This document shows, piece after piece, positions 62,765 through 64,000 of a stretch of 64,000 nucleotides of DNA. The stretch's first letter is position 1. Each line of letters begins with the position of its first letter. The DNA is taken from positions 620,001 through 684,000 of the forward strand of contig JAJFGB010000007.1 in NCBI GenBank assembly GCA_021776335.1, given 5' to 3'. Both the position numbers and the translations under genes were made by a program. The notes under the pieces were generated by a model. That model was not told the DNA's origin and did no database searches. It worked only from the letters and a program-made list of their open reading frames with translations. The stretch comes from Hyphococcus sp. Its GTDB lineage: Bacteria; Pseudomonadota; Alphaproteobacteria; Caulobacterales; Parvularculaceae.

Positions 62765-63225
62765 CAGCTGATTTCAAAGACGCCATCGACTTCGACGGCG
62801 GCATTCATCGGCAGAGCCGGCGCGCCGACGGCGGCGCGTGCATGACGGCCAGCATCGCCGAAGACGGCGACCATCAAGTCCGATGCGCCATTGATGACGA
62901 CCGGCTGGTCAATGAAATCGCCGGTGCAGTTGACGAAGCCACCGAGTTTGACGACACGCTTGACCCGGTCGAGATCGCCGCCGCACGCTATTCTCAATTG
63001 CGCGATGAGATTAACGCCGCAGGCCTGGGCGGCATCTATACCCGCTTCGAGCGAGACATCCTTTCCCAATTTGCCGGTGATCAACCCATCGGGACCGATC
63101 GACACTTGTCCGGAAATGAAAACGAGATTGCCGCTGACGACAAAGGGGACATAGTTGGCAACCGGCGCAACAGGTTCAGGTAGCACAATACCGAGTTCGG
63201 CGAGATGGTGTTCGATGCGGGACAT
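62764..63225 (-). CDS. RidA-family protein
   Basis: 153 residues; trimeric enamine/imine deaminase family. Sequence: NYVPFVVSGNLVFISGQVSI, GLITGKLGKDVSLEAGIDAA, LDRVKRVVKLGGFVNCTGDF and the closing ARAAVGAPALPMNAAVEVDG. The catalytic Arg of canonical RidA (in RxAVGVxxLP) is represented by ARAAVGAPALP. AAGGAG lies 6 nt before ATG 63225. It leads the operon RidA - FemAB-like - DUF2007 - HIT. Confidence 0.93.
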   Translation of the reverse strand: MSRIEHHLAELGIVLPEPVAPVANYVPFVVSGNLVFISGQVSIGPDGLITGKLGKDVSLEAGIDAAQACGVNLIAQLRIACGGDLDRVKRVVKLGGFVNCTGDFIDQPVVINGASDLMVAVFGDAGRHARAAVGAPALPMNAAVEVDGVFEIS

Positions 63226-63297
63226 GAGGGCTCCTTATTTCCGTATTGTTAGTGTTGGCCGCGAAAGCCCTGGGGTCAATCGGGCAGCCTGGTCAAA

Positions 63298-64000
63298 TTA
63301 TTTGCGCCGTCGCAAGCTGCGGCCCGCCTTGACGGCGTCGCGGCCGAATTTGCCTCTGATGGCGTCAATGGCCTTTTCCTGCGCCGCGATTTTCTCATTA
63401 TCATCGCCGAAAAGATCGCCCGGTCGCTCGTCGCTTTCGGTCGCCAAATCCGAATAGCCGACGCCAATCAGCCGATAGGCTTTGCCTTCGGCAGCCTCGT
63501 GCAGCATTGGTTTGGCGGCGGCAAAAGCAGCGCGGGCAAGATTGGTGGGCTGGCCCACCGTGCGCCGTCGGGTGATCGTTTTAAAACCGGCCGTTTTCAG
63601 TTTAAGCGTTACAACCCGGCCTTCGAACCCACTGGCTTTCATTCGTGCGGAAACTTTTTCACACAATTCCCAAAGCAAGTCCTCGAGCCATTGCGGGTCT
63701 TTGATGTCGCTATTGAAAGTTGTTTCTGAGGAAACTGATTTTGTGTCCCGGTCGGGTTTGACGCGGCGCACATCATCGCCCCGGGAAAGGCGCGCCAGCC
63801 GCAGGCCGAGTTCGCCATATCGTTTGCCAAGTGTTGATGCATCCATTTGTTGCAGTTGCCCAACAGTCCTAAGGCCGTCTTTTTCAAATTTTTCAGTCAT
63901 CGCTTTGCCAACGCCCCAGATCAGCGAGATCGATTGCCGCGCAAGAAATTCTTTTGTCTCCGCTTTGCCGATAATAGAAAAACCACTTGGCTTATCGAGG
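63298..64000 (-). CDS. dinB: DNA polymerase IV, N-terminus cut by window edge
   Basis: Translesion Y-family polymerase; the C-terminal two thirds are visible, from DKPSGFSIIGKAETKEFLAR at the window edge. Conserved parts: the helix-hairpin-helix region (SLIWGVGKAMTEKFEKDGLR, then TVGQLQQMD) and the little-finger domain (SVSSETTFNSDIKD, then KLKTAGFKTITRRRTVGQ and ERPGDLFGDDNE). The catalytic palm lies outside the window. The C-terminus is basic (AVKAGRSLRRRK). It ends 72 bp before the RidA start, on the same strand. Confidence 0.95.
   Translation of the reverse strand, partial: LDKPSGFSIIGKAETKEFLARQSISLIWGVGKAMTEKFEKDGLRTVGQLQQMDASTLGKRYGELGLRLARLSRGDDVRRVKPDRDTKSVSSETTFNSDIKDPQWLEDLLWELCEKVSARMKASGFEGRVVTLKLKTAGFKTITRRRTVGQPTNLARAAFAAAKPMLHEAAEGKAYRLIGVGYSDLATESDERPGDLFGDDNEKIAAQEKAIDAIRGKFGRDAVKAGRSLRRRK

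Overview
The window looks like the chromosome of an alphaproteobacterium with moderately high GC. The evidence is the gene order rnr - topA - dprA - plsY - pyrB - ruvX - gatC - gatA - gatB, which is a familiar alphaproteobacterial neighbourhood, together with eno - ftsB - pdhA, a GatCAB amidotransferase, a phasin, and many short palindromic intergenic repeats. An exosortase gene with an EPS-type amidotransferase next to it would fit orders such as Parvularculales, Hyphomonadales or Sphingomonadales, but that placement is inference. No rRNA, tRNA, CRISPR array, integrase or transposase was recognised. The window starts inside rnr and ends inside dinB.

Left third (1-30 kb). The conserved backbone runs mostly on the minus strand up to ruvX and on the plus strand from gatC. 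It has been opened at almost every junction by accessory genes. Between rnr and topA lie an M23 lipoprotein, a secreted cupin and a divergent AraC regulator. Between topA and dprA lie an alpha-carbonic anhydrase, a divergent pair of XRE regulators and an AT-rich two-gene block. An extended SDR (epimerase-like) gene occupies the place where pyrC is often found beside pyrB. Between pyrB and ruvX lie a membrane protein, an AraC/GyrI-type regulator, a CadC-like TPR regulator and a secreted ELWxxDGT-type propeller protein. A secreted protein separates gatC from gatA, and a tandem pair of alpha/beta hydrolases separates gatA from gatB. Two of these blocks are bordered on the far side by a displaced fragment of the 3-prime end of the adjacent backbone gene (dprA, and the small gene coupled to ruvX), which is the footprint expected from insertion at gene 3-prime ends or from recombination with a related strain.

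Middle (30-47 kb). Here are a cupin, cysK, two tandem DUF6491-like proteins, a glutathione S-transferase, rpmF, a proline-rich lipoprotein, eno, a GNAT acetyltransferase, ftsB and pdhA. pdhA is not followed by pdhB; a repeat cluster, a small four-cysteine protein and a SolA-like oxidase follow instead. Next comes a compact surface-polysaccharide/exosortase cluster: a GT4 glycosyltransferase, a CelD-type acyltransferase, an asparagine-synthase-like amidotransferase and an exosortase.

Right third (47-64 kb). A small GIY-YIG nuclease gene sits between two inverted copies of a structured palindrome. Then come acs, a TetR-HlyD-ABC ATPase-ABC permease operon with a 36-bp palindromic operator, a D,D-carboxypeptidase with a C-terminal SPOR-like region, a phasin preceded by TGC-rich sites, clpS-clpA, two tandem putative Fe(II)/2OG oxygenases, a DM13 protein, and a run of minus-strand genes: HIT, DUF2007, a FemAB-like protein, RidA and dinB.

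The most unusual content is the repeat layer. At least five families of palindromic repeats recur in the window. Three of them (here called A, D and E) show compensatory changes in their stems, so it is the fold rather than the sequence that is kept. Family D brackets the GIY-YIG gene, and a family E copy supplies the last codons and stop of ftsB.
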